Translations under genes and position numbers: made by a program
Shown here: positions 7,307 through 16,455 of the stretch, in pieces
Numbering within the stretch: position 1 is the first letter of the stretch
Layout: each line of letters begins with the position of its first letter
Notes under the pieces: model-generated
The model's database searches: none
Told to the model about the DNA's origin: nothing
What the model saw: the letters and a program-made list of their open reading frames with translations, nothing else
Assembly: GCF_900177765.1 (NCBI RefSeq)
Contig: NZ_FXWI01000002.1
Location: forward strand, 868,001-932,000
Source of the DNA: Agreia sp. VKM Ac-1783
Lineage (GTDB): Bacteria; Actinomycetota; Actinomycetes; Actinomycetales; Microbacteriaceae
Direction: 5' to 3'
DNA length: 64,000 nucleotides

Positions 7307-8809
7307 ATGATTCCTCTGCTCGAAGTCAGGAATCTCGACAAGTCGTTCTTCGCCACCCACGCTGCTCAGAGCGTGAGCTTCGATGTGCGCCAGGGCGAGG
7401 TCGTCTCGCTGCTCGGAGAGAACGGTGCCGGAAAGTCGACGGTCATCAAGATGCTCGCGGGCGTCTACAAGCCCGACAGCGGAACCATGACTCTCGCCGG
7501 CGCCGACCTGGCGAGTGGCCAGACCCGCCGCAGCATCTCCTTCATCCATCAGAACCTGGGCCTCATCGAGTGGATGACCGTGGCTGAGAACATCGCACAG
7601 GTGCTCGGCTACCCGAAACGGCTGGGATTCATCGACCACGCGGCCGTGATGAGGCGAGCGAGCGAGGTGCTCGAGCTCGTCGGCGGAGGGATCGACCCGA
7701 ACGCCAGGATCTTCGATCTGCCGCGCACCGAGCGCAGCCTTCTCGCCATCGCACGCGGTCTCGTCACCAAGCCGAAGCTCCTCGTGCTCGACGAGCCGAC
7801 CGCCTCGCTGCCCGCCGAAGACGTGGAGCGCCTGTTCTCGGTGCTGAGGCGGCTCAGAGATTCGGGTGTCGGCATGATCTACGTGTCTCACCGTCTCGAC
7901 GAGATCTATCAGATCTCGACCCGCACGGTCGTGATGCGCAGCGGGCAGGTCGTGGGCGATCGAACAGTGGCGTCGCTCAGCCACCGCGAACTGGTCGACC
8001 TGATCGTGGGGCGCAACACGGTCAATCCCACCTTCGACGCCCCGCAGAGCAAGGTTCGCCTCCGCCTCGACGCGGTGGAGGTCGGCAACGTCGGACCCGT
8101 CTCACTCGATGTGCACCGCGGCGAAGTCGTCGCACTCTGCGGACTCCGCGGGGCGGGCCACGAGCAGATAGGCCGCGCCATAGCTGGAGACGCCAGAGTG
8201 CGGGCGGGCTCGTTCGAACTCGACGGAGCAGCGTTCGAACCAAAGAATCCCCGCGTCGCCGTCGAGGCGGGCGTCGGGTTCGCAACATCGAACAGAGAGA
8301 GCGAGGCCGTGGGAGCCGGCCTCTCTGCCCGCGAGAATCTGTTCCTGAATCCGGCGGTGTGGGGCAGGCGCTTCTGGCAGTTCCGCGGAGCGCGAGCAGA
8401 GAAGCTCGCGGCCCGCCGCTACATCGACGACTTCGGCATCCGTCCGTCCGACCCGGAGTTGCCGCTCGACACCTTTTCGGGAGGAAATCAGCAGAAGGTC
8501 ATCCTCGCCCGTTGGTTTGGCGTTGGCCGCAAGGCCGTGGTACTCGAAGAGCCGACCATGGGCGTCGATGTGGGAGCGAAAGCCGATATCTACGCCCTCC
8601 TGCGCGACGCCGCCAGGGAGGGCACGGCTGCCGTAGTGGTCTCGACAGATATGGAGGAGGTCACCGCGATCGCCCACCGCGCGATCGTCTTCGGCAGGGG
8701 CCGCGTCGTCGCCGAGATCACGGGCGCCGACCTCACCATCGCAAACCTGATCGCGGCCGCATCCGACCTCGATAGACAGACCACCGTGCTCGAAGGGAGC
8801 GCATCATGA
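7307..8809 (+). CDS. Sugar ABC importer, tandem ATP-binding protein (RbsA/MglA type)
   Basis: A 500-residue fused double ATPase that drives sugar uptake. NBD1 (about 1-235) has Walker A GENGAGKST and LVLDEPTASLP, but its signature region reads DLPRTERSLLAIARGL instead of LSxGQ. NBD2 (about 250-490) has a degenerate Walker A (GLRGAGHEQI), as usual in RbsA proteins, and a canonical FSGGNQQKV signature. Its Walker B reads VVLEEPTMGVDVGAK, with Glu where Asp is normal. The stop overlaps the permease start by four bases (ATGA), showing coupling. The sugar is not identifiable. Confidence 0.93.
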   Translation: MIPLLEVRNLDKSFFATHAAQSVSFDVRQGEVVSLLGENGAGKSTVIKMLAGVYKPDSGTMTLAGADLASGQTRRSISFIHQNLGLIEWMTVAENIAQVLGYPKRLGFIDHAAVMRRASEVLELVGGGIDPNARIFDLPRTERSLLAIARGLVTKPKLLVLDEPTASLPAEDVERLFSVLRRLRDSGVGMIYVSHRLDEIYQISTRTVVMRSGQVVGDRTVASLSHRELVDLIVGRNTVNPTFDAPQSKVRLRLDAVEVGNVGPVSLDVHRGEVVALCGLRGAGHEQIGRAIAGDARVRAGSFELDGAAFEPKNPRVAVEAGVGFATSNRESEAVGAGLSARENLFLNPAVWGRRFWQFRGARAEKLAARRYIDDFGIRPSDPELPLDTFSGGNQQKVILARWFGVGRKAVVLEEPTMGVDVGAKADIYALLRDAAREGTAAVVVSTDMEEVTAIAHRAIVFGRGRVVAEITGADLTIANLIAAASDLDRQTTVLEGSAS

Positions 8810-9912
8810 CCATGAACACATCGCTGAAATCGACGGCACTCGAGCCGCCGAAATCCGCTCCCTGGTATCGCAAGCTCACGACCGTCTACGGCATGGTCGT
8901 GCTGACCGGGGTGCTCTTCGTGATCTTCGCGATCGCCCGACCCGACACATTCGCCACGCTGCTCAACTTCCAGCTGCTCGCGTCGAGCCAGTCGACACTG
9001 CTGATCCTCGCGATCGCCGTGACCATTCCCATGGTCGCCGGCAAGATCGATCTGTCTATCGGCTACGGAGTCGGACTCTGGCAGGTGATGGCCCTGCAAT
9101 GGCAGATCGCGGGCATGGACTACCGCCTGGTGATCTTCCTGAGTCTGCTCGGCGGGGCTCTCGTCGGACTCTTCAACGCCCTTCTGGTGGAGCTCGCCCA
9201 GGTCGACGCGTTCATCGCGACGCTCGCCACCGGTCAGGTCATTTTCGCGATCACCTACTGGACTACCGGCGGACGCCAGGTGACCGACAATGCCGGCGTG
9301 CGGGCGAGCGCGTTCGATGCCCTATCGACCTGGTCGCTCGGGCCTGTTCCCGGCCCCTTCGTCATCGCCCTCGTGCTCGCCCTGCTGCTGTGGCTCGTGC
9401 TCGAATTCCTTCCCGCCGGGCGCTACCTCTATGCCGTCGGAGCAAACCCGCGCGCAGCCGAGCTCACCGGCGTCAACCGGCGTCGTTACGTCGTCTCCGC
9501 CATGGTCGCCTCCGGTGTGCTGACCGCCGTCGCCGGAGTGCTCCTTGCCTCGAAGCAGGCGGGCGTCGCTCAGGCCAACATCGGCCCGGAATACCTTCTG
9601 CCTGCCCTGACTGCCGCCTTCCTCGGCTCGACGACCATCAAGCCCGGCCGCGTCAACGCACTCGGAACGATCCTCGGCGTCGTCATCGCCACGATCGGCA
9701 TCTCGGGCCTGCAGCAGCTCATCCCAGGCCAGTTCTTCCTCGAGCCCCTCTTCAACGGACTCACCCTGGTCGCCGCCATCACCATCGCCTCGCTCGCCAG
9801 CCGTCGCCGCGCGTCCCGCGCGGACGCCCCGATCGTCGCCTCGCCCACCGAAACCCCCGAAGAACCGCACGACGACGACGCCGTGTCCTTCACCAACAGA
9901 GAAGAGAAATGA
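8806..9912 (+). CDS. Sugar ABC importer permease (RbsC type)
   Basis: A 368-residue inner-membrane permease with about ten helices, of the BPD_transp_2 family that partners RbsA-type ATPases. VAGKIDLSIGYGVGL corresponds to the conserved GGIDLSVG region, and YAVGANPRAAELTGVN is the conserved cytoplasmic coupling loop. The hydrophilic C-terminal tail (about 325-368) is Ala/Arg/Asp-rich. It overlaps the ATPase gene by four bases, and the binding-protein gene follows three bases after its stop. Confidence 0.94.
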   Translation: MTMNTSLKSTALEPPKSAPWYRKLTTVYGMVVLTGVLFVIFAIARPDTFATLLNFQLLASSQSTLLILAIAVTIPMVAGKIDLSIGYGVGLWQVMALQWQIAGMDYRLVIFLSLLGGALVGLFNALLVELAQVDAFIATLATGQVIFAITYWTTGGRQVTDNAGVRASAFDALSTWSLGPVPGPFVIALVLALLLWLVLEFLPAGRYLYAVGANPRAAELTGVNRRRYVVSAMVASGVLTAVAGVLLASKQAGVAQANIGPEYLLPALTAAFLGSTTIKPGRVNALGTILGVVIATIGISGLQQLIPGQFFLEPLFNGLTLVAAITIASLASRRRASRADAPIVASPTETPEEPHDDDAVSFTNREEK

Positions 9913-9915
9913 GCC

Positions 9916-11094
9916 ATGACCATCCCTAGAACGGTCGGCCGGGTCGCACTAGCGAGCCTCACCGTCGCAGTCCTCATCAGCGTCTCCGCGTGCTCCAGCG
10001 GCAGTGTGGCGGAGAAGGCGGGCGGAACAGGCGCCGCGACCGCCGCTGCGGAAGACTTCTCGTCGATCATCCCCGAGGGTGACATCGTCGAGGCCTCTAA
10101 GAAACTCGTCGCTGACAGCCTCAGCGCAGCGACAGGCTTCACGCCATCGACCGACGGACCGACGGCGCAGAAGCCCGGGGCCAAGATCGCGTATGTGGGA
10201 AGCGACCTGACGAATGGCGGAGTCAATGCTGTCGCCACGGGTCTGCAGGAAGCGGCGGCAGTCATGGGCTGGACCGTCGACGTCTACGACGGCAAGGCAT
10301 CCGCCCAGGGACGAACCACGGCGATGAACCAGGCGATCGCGGCGAAGTCCGACGCGATCATCTTGGGCGGCTCCGACCCGACGGAGTCTGCCAGCTCGAT
10401 CAAGCAGGCGACCGAGGCAGGGATCCCGGTTCTCGGCTGGCATGCCGGCGCGGATACAGGCCCGGGCAACGGGCTGTTCACCAATGTGAGCACCGATCCG
10501 CTGCAGGTGTCTCAACTCGCGGCCGCCTACGCGGTGGCAGACTCCGACGGCAAGGCCGGGGTCGCCATCTTCACCGATGGCCAGTACGGCATCGCCGTCA
10601 AGAAGGCCGATGCCATGAAGGCGTACATCGAAGCCTGCTCGGGATGCTCCGTGCTGAGCTACAACGATTCGCCCATCGCCGAGGCCAGCCAGCGCATGCC
10701 CGGGCTGATCTCGAATCTCCTCCAGGAGCAGGGCGACAAGCTGACGTATCTGCTCGCGATCAACGGCAACTACTTCGGCGGAGCCCAGCAGGCACTGAGG
10801 GCAGCCGGCAAGGACCCAGCCGGCTCGCCGCAGTCCGTCGCCGCGGGAGACGGTGACCCGGCCGAGTTCCAGCGCATCCGGAACGTCGACTACCAGTCGG
10901 CGACCGTCGCCGAGCCGCTCGTTCTCGAGGCCTGGCAGCTGATCGACGAGACCAATCGCGCGTTCGCCGGCACCGATCCGTCGACCTTCGTTCCGGCGCC
11001 CGGCCTCATCACGGTGAAGAACGTGCCGAGTGGCGATGTGTTCGACCCCGATAGCGGCTACCGCGACGTGTTCACGAAGATGTGGGGCAAGTAG
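9916..11094 (+). CDS. Sugar ABC importer substrate-binding lipoprotein
   Basis: A 392-residue periplasmic-binding-protein type 1 protein with a lipoprotein signal peptide: basic N-terminus, hydrophobic core and a VSAC lipobox with the lipidated Cys at residue 26. The mature domain shows the type 1 pattern, with KIAYVGSDLTNGGVNAV, AIAAKSDAIILGGSDP and GVAIFTDGQYG. A possible extracellular disulfide lies in EACSGCSV. It is the third gene of the ATPase-permease-SBP operon and is followed by a stable hairpin that probably lets it be expressed above the isomerase gene. The ligand is unknown; pentoses or aldonate-like sugars fit the neighbourhood. Confidence 0.92.
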   Translation: MTIPRTVGRVALASLTVAVLISVSACSSGSVAEKAGGTGAATAAAEDFSSIIPEGDIVEASKKLVADSLSAATGFTPSTDGPTAQKPGAKIAYVGSDLTNGGVNAVATGLQEAAAVMGWTVDVYDGKASAQGRTTAMNQAIAAKSDAIILGGSDPTESASSIKQATEAGIPVLGWHAGADTGPGNGLFTNVSTDPLQVSQLAAAYAVADSDGKAGVAIFTDGQYGIAVKKADAMKAYIEACSGCSVLSYNDSPIAEASQRMPGLISNLLQEQGDKLTYLLAINGNYFGGAQQALRAAGKDPAGSPQSVAAGDGDPAEFQRIRNVDYQSATVAEPLVLEAWQLIDETNRAFAGTDPSTFVPAPGLITVKNVPSGDVFDPDSGYRDVFTKMWGK

Positions 11095-11106
11095 CCACAC
11101 CGCGCC

Positions 11107-11137
11107 GGGGCGGATGCGCGATCAGCGCATCCGCCCC
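11107..11137 (+). terminator. Strong intercistronic hairpin after the binding-protein gene
   Basis: A 13-base perfect stem (11107-11119 with 11125-11137) closes a five-base loop. No T-run follows, so it is more likely an mRNA 3'-end stabiliser or attenuator between the transporter genes and the isomerase than a full intrinsic terminator. Confidence 0.6.
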
Positions 11138-11192
11138 GCATCACTGTTTCCAGCGTCACCGCCTTCTGCACCACCAATGAAAGGGGCCTGTC

Positions 11193-12209
11193 ATGCCCTA
11201 TAGCGCCGACACCTGGCCGATCGCCGTCGCCCTTCTCCAGTTCTCCTCCGTCGCGAGAGACGGCACGAAGGCGCAGGATGCCACTCCCGAAAGGTGGGCT
11301 GCGGCCTTCCATCAGGTCGCTCGGGCAGGATTCCGCAGTGTCGATCTCACCGACGTATGGGTGCGTGCTGCCGATTTGCAGCCGGCCCGTCTCAGAGCGT
11401 TCGCAGAGGCTGCAAGATCAGAGGGCCTCTCGACTCCCGCTATCTCGCTCATCCGTCGGAGCGTGCTTCACGCGAGCCGCGGCGACGAGAACCTCGACTA
11501 CAGCCATCGAGCCATTGACGCAGCAGCGTTGATCGGGGCCAGCGTCGTGTCTGTCGGTCTGCACCAGGAGCTCACCTCCGAACAGAAGGAACAGCTCTGG
11601 TTCTGGACGGTCACCGGCCATCAGGATCCAGTGGGCGATCCTGACATGTGGGCGCGCGCCGTCGCTCGTCTGCGAGAGCTGGGGCGTCATGCGCAGGAGG
11701 TCGGAGTTCTGCTGAGTCTCGAGATGTACGAGGACACCTACCTCGGCACGGCGGATTCTGCGGTGCACCTCGTCGAAGACGTCGGGCTCGACTCCGTCGG
11801 GCTGAATCCCGATACGGGCAACCTGTTGCGACTGCACCGTGCCATCGACGACTGGCGCGACGTTCTCGAGCGCACACTCCCCTACGCAAACTACTGGCAT
11901 GTGAAGAACTACCAGCGTGACGAGGACAGGAGCTCGGGCAGGTATACCGCCGTGCCCTCGACGCTCGAGGGCGGAGTGATCAGCTATCGAGAGGCTCTCG
12001 ACATCGCACTCTCGTGCGGATTTCAGGGCGTCATCTGCTGCGAGCAATACGGAGGCGACGGCCTGAGCGTCAGCGGCACGAACCAGCGCTATCTGCGCTC
12101 CGTGCTGCCGGAGACCGACAACTACGTCATTCCGCAGAGCAGACGTCTGCAGCTCGCGCCCGACCCCGCCGACCTCGTGCGCTCAGAACCGCAGCAGCAC
12201 CTTTCCTGA
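11193..12209 (+). CDS. Sugar (phosphate) isomerase/epimerase, TIM barrel
   Basis: A 338-residue xylose-isomerase-like TIM-barrel protein. The four metal-site acids or histidines expected in this family are in LLSLEMYED, GLNPDTGNL, NYWHVKN and GVICCEQYGG. Such enzymes isomerise or epimerise keto-sugars or sugar acids. The ATG is preceded by AAAGGGG. It follows the ABC importer on the same strand and overlaps the oppositely oriented dehydrogenase gene by 27 bases at its 3' end. Its substrate is presumably the imported compound or its oxidation product. Confidence 0.85.
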   Translation: MPYSADTWPIAVALLQFSSVARDGTKAQDATPERWAAAFHQVARAGFRSVDLTDVWVRAADLQPARLRAFAEAARSEGLSTPAISLIRRSVLHASRGDENLDYSHRAIDAAALIGASVVSVGLHQELTSEQKEQLWFWTVTGHQDPVGDPDMWARAVARLRELGRHAQEVGVLLSLEMYEDTYLGTADSAVHLVEDVGLDSVGLNPDTGNLLRLHRAIDDWRDVLERTLPYANYWHVKNYQRDEDRSSGRYTAVPSTLEGGVISYREALDIALSCGFQGVICCEQYGGDGLSVSGTNQRYLRSVLPETDNYVIPQSRRLQLAPDPADLVRSEPQQHLS

Positions 12210-13241
12210 AGCCGCGGAATCCTTCGCCACCGCGAACGCCTGCAACGCCTCGTCGACGCCGAACTCATGGGTGACGACAGGTCCCACTCGCAGCGAACCG
12301 TCCGCGAGCGCGGCGATCACGTCATCGATCTCGTCGTTGAATCGGAAAGACCCGACGAGCTCGAGTTCGCGAGTGATGGCCAGGGAGATGAGGGCGGGCT
12401 GCTCGCCCGAGGGCAGGAGCCCGACCATGACTACTCGGCCGCCTCGCGTCACTCCGCGCATGGCCGAGGCAAGGCCTCGGTGGCTGCCCGACGATTCGAG
12501 CGCGACGTCTGCGTCGACTGCGGCGATGGCATCAGCATCCGTCGCCAGGATCGTCTTGTCGGCTCCGACTGCCGATGCGATGGCAAGCGGCCCCTCGAAC
12601 ATGTCGGTCGCGATGATCTCGGCGGCTCCGGCACGCTTCAGCACGGAGACGATCAGCGTTCCGATCGGACCGCTTCCGATCACGAGAACTCGTTTGCCCC
12701 GCACGTCGCCCGCCCGGGCGACCGCGTGCCAGGCCACACTGGCCGGCTCGACGAGCGCCGCGTCGCGCAACGACAGTCCCTCGGGAAGTGCGCGAAGCAT
12801 CCTGGCGTCGAGCGCGACGCGAGACGCGAAGGCTCCATCGGTGTGCGGGTCTCTGGCTGCGCTGCCGAGGTAGGTGCATCCGGGTGACAGGTTGGGCCGA
12901 TCCTCGGGATAGCGAGAGCCATCGCCCGCTCCGGGCGTGGCCGGATGCACTGCAACGCGCGTGCCGGCCGCGGGTCCCGAGCCGTCGGAGGCCGCGATAC
13001 GCACCGTGCCCACGACCTCGTGCCCCAGGAGCATGGGCCGCTTCAGGATCGACTCGCCAGCAGCCCCGTGCAACCAGTAGTGGAGATCGGAGCCGCAGAT
13101 GCCCCCATACGCCACGTCGATGATCGCCTGGTCGGCACGGGCCACCGGCACGGCGATGTTCTCGACGCGCAGATCGTCCTTCGCATGCGCCACGACGCCG
13201 ACAGAGACGTCGGCCGAGGGTGCGTCAGTGCTGGAATTCAT
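12183..13241 (-). CDS. Zinc-dependent medium-chain dehydrogenase, L-idonate 5-dehydrogenase type
   Basis: A 352-residue MDR-superfamily dehydrogenase. GGICGSDLHYW and LLGHEVVG match L-idonate 5-dehydrogenase (IdnD) and supply the catalytic zinc ligands. The NAD-binding fold is at about 170-290 (VLVIGSGPIGTLI). The structural-zinc lobe normally has four cysteines; here the region from VAVHPATPGAG to NLSPGCTYLG keeps only one, so the structural zinc is probably absent. It lies 12 bases downstream of the FAH-family gene in a four- or five-gene operon running leftwards. It likely oxidises an aldonate or polyol at the C5 position; the true substrate is unproved. Confidence 0.85.
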   Translation of the reverse strand: MNSSTDAPSADVSVGVVAHAKDDLRVENIAVPVARADQAIIDVAYGGICGSDLHYWLHGAAGESILKRPMLLGHEVVGTVRIAASDGSGPAAGTRVAVHPATPGAGDGSRYPEDRPNLSPGCTYLGSAARDPHTDGAFASRVALDARMLRALPEGLSLRDAALVEPASVAWHAVARAGDVRGKRVLVIGSGPIGTLIVSVLKRAGAAEIIATDMFEGPLAIASAVGADKTILATDADAIAAVDADVALESSGSHRGLASAMRGVTRGGRVVMVGLLPSGEQPALISLAITRELELVGSFRFNDEIDDVIAALADGSLRVGPVVTHEFGVDEALQAFAVAKDSAASGKVLLRF

Positions 13242-13253
13242 CGGGTGCGTCTC

Positions 13254-13991
13254 CTAAACGATCGTGCTACTGAGGGTTCCGATTCCCTCGAGGCGGATAT
13301 CGACCCGATCACCGGGCTGGACGGGAAGAAAAGTCCGAGGGGCTCCCGTCATCACGACGTCGCCGGCCTCGAGGTCAAGCCACGACGTGACATAGACGAG
13401 AGTCTCGACCACCGTCGAGCCGAGGTTGAACGAGCCCGATTCGGCGAGCACGACATCGTTGATGGCGACCTCGGTGGGTACGGACTCGGGGTCGGCGATC
13501 TCGGTCTCGATCCACGGGCCGAGCGGCGTGTAGTTCGGGCCGCTCTTGCTCTGAAAGTTCTTCTCGTCGATGGGAACCTGATCGACATTGGTCACGTCGT
13601 TCGCGACCGTGTAGCCCAGCACGGCGTCGAGAGCATTCTGGGGAGTGAGCTTCGACGCATGCCGACCGATCACCACGGCCAGCTCGCCCTCGATATTGAC
13701 CTGGCCCACTCCGCGCACGATCTCGATAGTCGCGTTCTGCCCGGTCACCGTGTGGGGCGATTTGTACCAGGCCTGAATGGGCAGCAGATGGTCGTTGTTG
13801 CCCTTGTTCTGAGCGATCCCGAGCAGCACGCGGGGATCGACGGGTGCCAGCAGCACCGCCTCGTCGAACGCCGTCGATCCGCCCGTGAACACGAGTTCGG
13901 CGGCGAAGGGATCGGCGATGTGCCGCCAGCCCGTCGCGTCGGCCACGGCGTGGCTCGGGCCGTTGGATGTCTCAATTCGCGCGATGCGCAT
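13254..13991 (-). CDS. Fumarylacetoacetate hydrolase-family protein
   Basis: A 245-residue FAH-fold enzyme. The metal-binding acids are in NIEGELAVVIG and in the YTVANDVT region, and the C-terminal GDVVMTGAPRTF / VQPGDRVDI pattern is typical. Members cleave C-C bonds of 2,4-diketo acids or act as isomerases/decarboxylases. In oxidative L-fucose, L-rhamnose or L-arabinose-type routes an FAH hydrolase cleaves a 2,4-diketo-3-deoxy sugar acid made by an SDR, and here it is directly next to an SDR gene. The ATG has GAAAGG upstream. The substrate is inferred, not known. Confidence 0.85.
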   Translation of the reverse strand: MRIARIETSNGPSHAVADATGWRHIADPFAAELVFTGGSTAFDEAVLLAPVDPRVLLGIAQNKGNNDHLLPIQAWYKSPHTVTGQNATIEIVRGVGQVNIEGELAVVIGRHASKLTPQNALDAVLGYTVANDVTNVDQVPIDEKNFQSKSGPNYTPLGPWIETEIADPESVPTEVAINDVVLAESGSFNLGSTVVETLVYVTSWLDLEAGDVVMTGAPRTFLPVQPGDRVDIRLEGIGTLSSTIV

Positions 13992-14040
13992 ATCGGTGCC
14001 TTTCAGAGAGTGCGAGCAGAGGAGAGAACCAGCTCGCGGG

Positions 14041-14808
14041 TCAGACGACGGCGGTCATCCCACCATCGACGTAGACGATCTGTCCATTGACGAAGTCCGA
14101 GGCACGCGACGAGAGGAACACGAGCGTGCCCACCAGATCTTGCGTGTCGCCCCAGCGACCGGCCGGGGTGCGCGTTCTGACCCACTCGCTGAAGACCGCG
14201 TCGTCAACGAGCGCCTGGGTGAGCTCGGTCGCGAAGTACCCGGGCGCGAGCGCGTTCACCTGCACTCCGCTCGGTCCGAGATCGGCGCACATCCCCTTGG
14301 TGAGCATGGCGATGCCGCCCTTGGTCGCCGCGTAGGCGGCGATACCCGGCCGCCCGAGCTGCGACTGCACCGAGCCGATGTTCACGATCTTTCCCGAGCC
14401 TCGACGCACCATGCCGCGTGCGACCCGCTGTCCGACGAAGAACGCGCTCGACAGATTCGTCGCCACGAGATCGTTCCAGTCGTCGGCGCTGAACTCGGTG
14501 AACGGCGCCCGGCGTTGGATCCCCGCGTTGTTCACGAGGATGTCGACGTCGCCGAACTCCCGCTCGATCCGAGTGACCCCCGATTCGACGGCGTCACGAT
14601 CGGTGACGTCGAACGTGGCGGTGAAGATCTCGACATCCGAGGACGCCAGAACCACTTCGCGGGCCGCGTCGAGAGTGGCCTGGTCACGACCGTGCAGTAC
14701 GACGCGCGCGCCGGCGGTCGCCAGGCCTCGGGCGAGCGTGAGGCCGATGCCACGGCTCGAACCGGTGACGAGGGCGGTACGGCCCGTGAGGTCGAAGAGG
14801 TCTGTCAT
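14041..14808 (-). CDS. SDR oxidoreductase, gluconate 5-dehydrogenase type
   Basis: A 255-residue classical short-chain dehydrogenase. It has the cofactor motif VTGSSRGIG, the structural NNAG motif (VNNAGI), a catalytic Ser in NIGSVQSQ and YxxxK in AYAATKGG; the end VYVDGG is normal. The overall sequence (PMTDLFDLTGRTALVTG start, CADLGPSGVQVNALAPGYF) resembles IdnO/gluconate 5-dehydrogenases, which interconvert 5-ketogluconate and gluconate. I start it at complement 14808 (AAAGGA six bases upstream) rather than at the longer in-frame start. It is 49 bases upstream of the FAH gene and 54 bases downstream of the MHS symporter. Confidence 0.88.
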   Translation of the reverse strand: MTDLFDLTGRTALVTGSSRGIGLTLARGLATAGARVVLHGRDQATLDAAREVVLASSDVEIFTATFDVTDRDAVESGVTRIEREFGDVDILVNNAGIQRRAPFTEFSADDWNDLVATNLSSAFFVGQRVARGMVRRGSGKIVNIGSVQSQLGRPGIAAYAATKGGIAMLTKGMCADLGPSGVQVNALAPGYFATELTQALVDDAVFSEWVRTRTPAGRWGDTQDLVGTLVFLSSRASDFVNGQIVYVDGGMTAVV

Positions 14809-14862
14809 CGGGAGTCCTTTTTTGTGTGATTCGAGCCGGGTGCAGATCATGGAGTGTGATCG

Positions 14863-16281
14863 TCAGCGCGAGGAGCGAGCAAGGTGTTCCTTCTTCGAGA
14901 CCATGGCGGTCGGGCGGGTGCGCACGTCCTCCTCGCTGTCGAGCACCGCGTCTTGCAGCCTCGTCAGGTCTCGTCCACGCGTCTCGGGAGTGATGAACGT
15001 GGTGCCGAGCGTGATGGCCGCAAGAACGAAGACGTAGATCGCGAGCGGCAACCATGCTCCGCCTGTGATGGCGATGAACCACGCGCCGAGAACGGGGGCG
15101 AGGCCTCCGGCCAGCACCGCACTCAATTCACGTGCGGTGGCTACACCGATGTAGCGGTGACGGTTGCCGAAGAGCTCGGGCAACATCGCGCACTGCGCGC
15201 CGAGCATCGTGTTGACACCGAAACCGATCGCGACGGCGATCACGATGATCACGATCACGGGGTTGCCCAGCGACAGCAGCCACCAGCCCGGGAAAGCGAG
15301 CACGAGCAGGAACGCGGCTCCGAATCGGTAGACCGGGAGCCGTCCGAACCGGTCGGACAGGTGGCCGGCGAAGGGTACCGAGATCATTCCCACCAGAGAG
15401 CCGACCGCGACGGCCAGCGGTCCGATCCACGCGCCGATGCCGATGGTGCCGACCACGTAGCTGACGGCCAGCGTGTTGAAGAGGTACGAACCGCCGTTCT
15501 CCGCCATCCGCAGACCGATGCCGCGAAGTACCGAGGGGAATGAGCTGGTGAAGATCTCTTTCAGCGGGCTGTCTGCGACCTGCTCCTGCTTCTCGAGCTG
15601 AACGAAGGTGGGGCTCTCGCGAAGCCGGAGCCTGATGAACAAGGCGACGCCGATGAGGACGATCGAGGCGAGGAACGGGATGCGCCATACACCGGCGAGC
15701 AGCACCTCTGTCGGCAGGGTGCCGAGATAGACGAAGACGCCGGCGGCCAGAAGCGTTCCGGCCTGAATGCCGATGAACGGTAGGGCGGCGAAGAAGCCGC
15801 GGCGACGAACAGGGGCATACTCGGCCATCAGAACGGTCGCTCCCGCCTGTTCAGCACCGGCTCCGAAGCCCTGCAACAGACGCATGAGCACCAGCAGAAT
15901 AGGAGCCCAGATGCCGACCTGCTCGTAGCTCGGCAGAACGCCGACGAGCGTAGACGCTCCGCCCATCAGAGCGATCGTGACGAGGAGAACCCACTTGCGA
16001 CCGAGACGGTCTCCGATGGTTCCGAAGAAGATGCCGCCGAGCGGACGCGCGATGAAGGCGACGCCGAACGTGGCCATGCTCGCCACGACGCCCACCGCGG
16101 GATCGAGATCGCTGAAGAAGACCTTGGAGAAGATGAGCGCCGAAGCCAGCCCGTAGAGAGCGAAGTCGTAGTACTCGAGCGCGCTTCCCACGCTGGAGGC
16201 GAGCGTAGCTCGACGAAGATTCGCAGCGTAGTCGGGATCGTCGGATGCCCTGGCCGGTGTTGCTTGATCGTGTGTAGTCAC
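14863..16281 (-). CDS. MHS-family major facilitator symporter
   Basis: A 472-residue, 12-helix major facilitator of the metabolite:H+ symporter family, which carries carboxylates such as alpha-ketoglutarate, shikimate or proline/betaine. LEYYDFALYGLAS is the MHS signature in helix 1 and GDRLGRKWVLL the loop 2-3 motif; HLSDRFGRLPVYRFG repeats it in the second half. The start chosen is GTG (complement 16279-16281), preceded by GAGGGG. It heads the leftward operon with the SDR, FAH and idonate-type genes, so it probably imports their sugar-acid substrate. Confidence 0.9.
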   Translation of the reverse strand: MTTHDQATPARASDDPDYAANLRRATLASSVGSALEYYDFALYGLASALIFSKVFFSDLDPAVGVVASMATFGVAFIARPLGGIFFGTIGDRLGRKWVLLVTIALMGGASTLVGVLPSYEQVGIWAPILLVLMRLLQGFGAGAEQAGATVLMAEYAPVRRRGFFAALPFIGIQAGTLLAAGVFVYLGTLPTEVLLAGVWRIPFLASIVLIGVALFIRLRLRESPTFVQLEKQEQVADSPLKEIFTSSFPSVLRGIGLRMAENGGSYLFNTLAVSYVVGTIGIGAWIGPLAVAVGSLVGMISVPFAGHLSDRFGRLPVYRFGAAFLLVLAFPGWWLLSLGNPVIVIIVIAVAIGFGVNTMLGAQCAMLPELFGNRHRYIGVATARELSAVLAGGLAPVLGAWFIAITGGAWLPLAIYVFVLAAITLGTTFITPETRGRDLTRLQDAVLDSEEDVRTRPTAMVSKKEHLARSSR

Positions 16282-16399
16282 GGTTGTTCCCCTCGCTCGG
16301 AGACACCCCACGCGGTGCTCTACGAGAAGTCACCGTTGATTTCGAGGCGTCGACCTCAGCGGGCTGCTTTGCCCGCCGAAACCGACGCTAACACTCCGC

Positions 16400-16412
16400 T
16401 GAACAGAGTTCA
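16400..16412. promoter_or_regulatory. Candidate IclR operator upstream of the symporter operon
   Basis: TGAAC-AGA-GTTCA, an inverted repeat with five-base arms, in the gap between the iclR gene (ends 16456) and the symporter start (16281). The core GAACAGxGTTC recurs at 18403-18413 upstream of the beta-hydroxyacid dehydrogenase gene, which suggests a common regulator, most likely the adjacent IclR. Confidence 0.5.
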
Positions 16413-16455
16413 ACATTCTGAACGAATTACTTTTTGCTCACTTTGTGCGCGGTCG

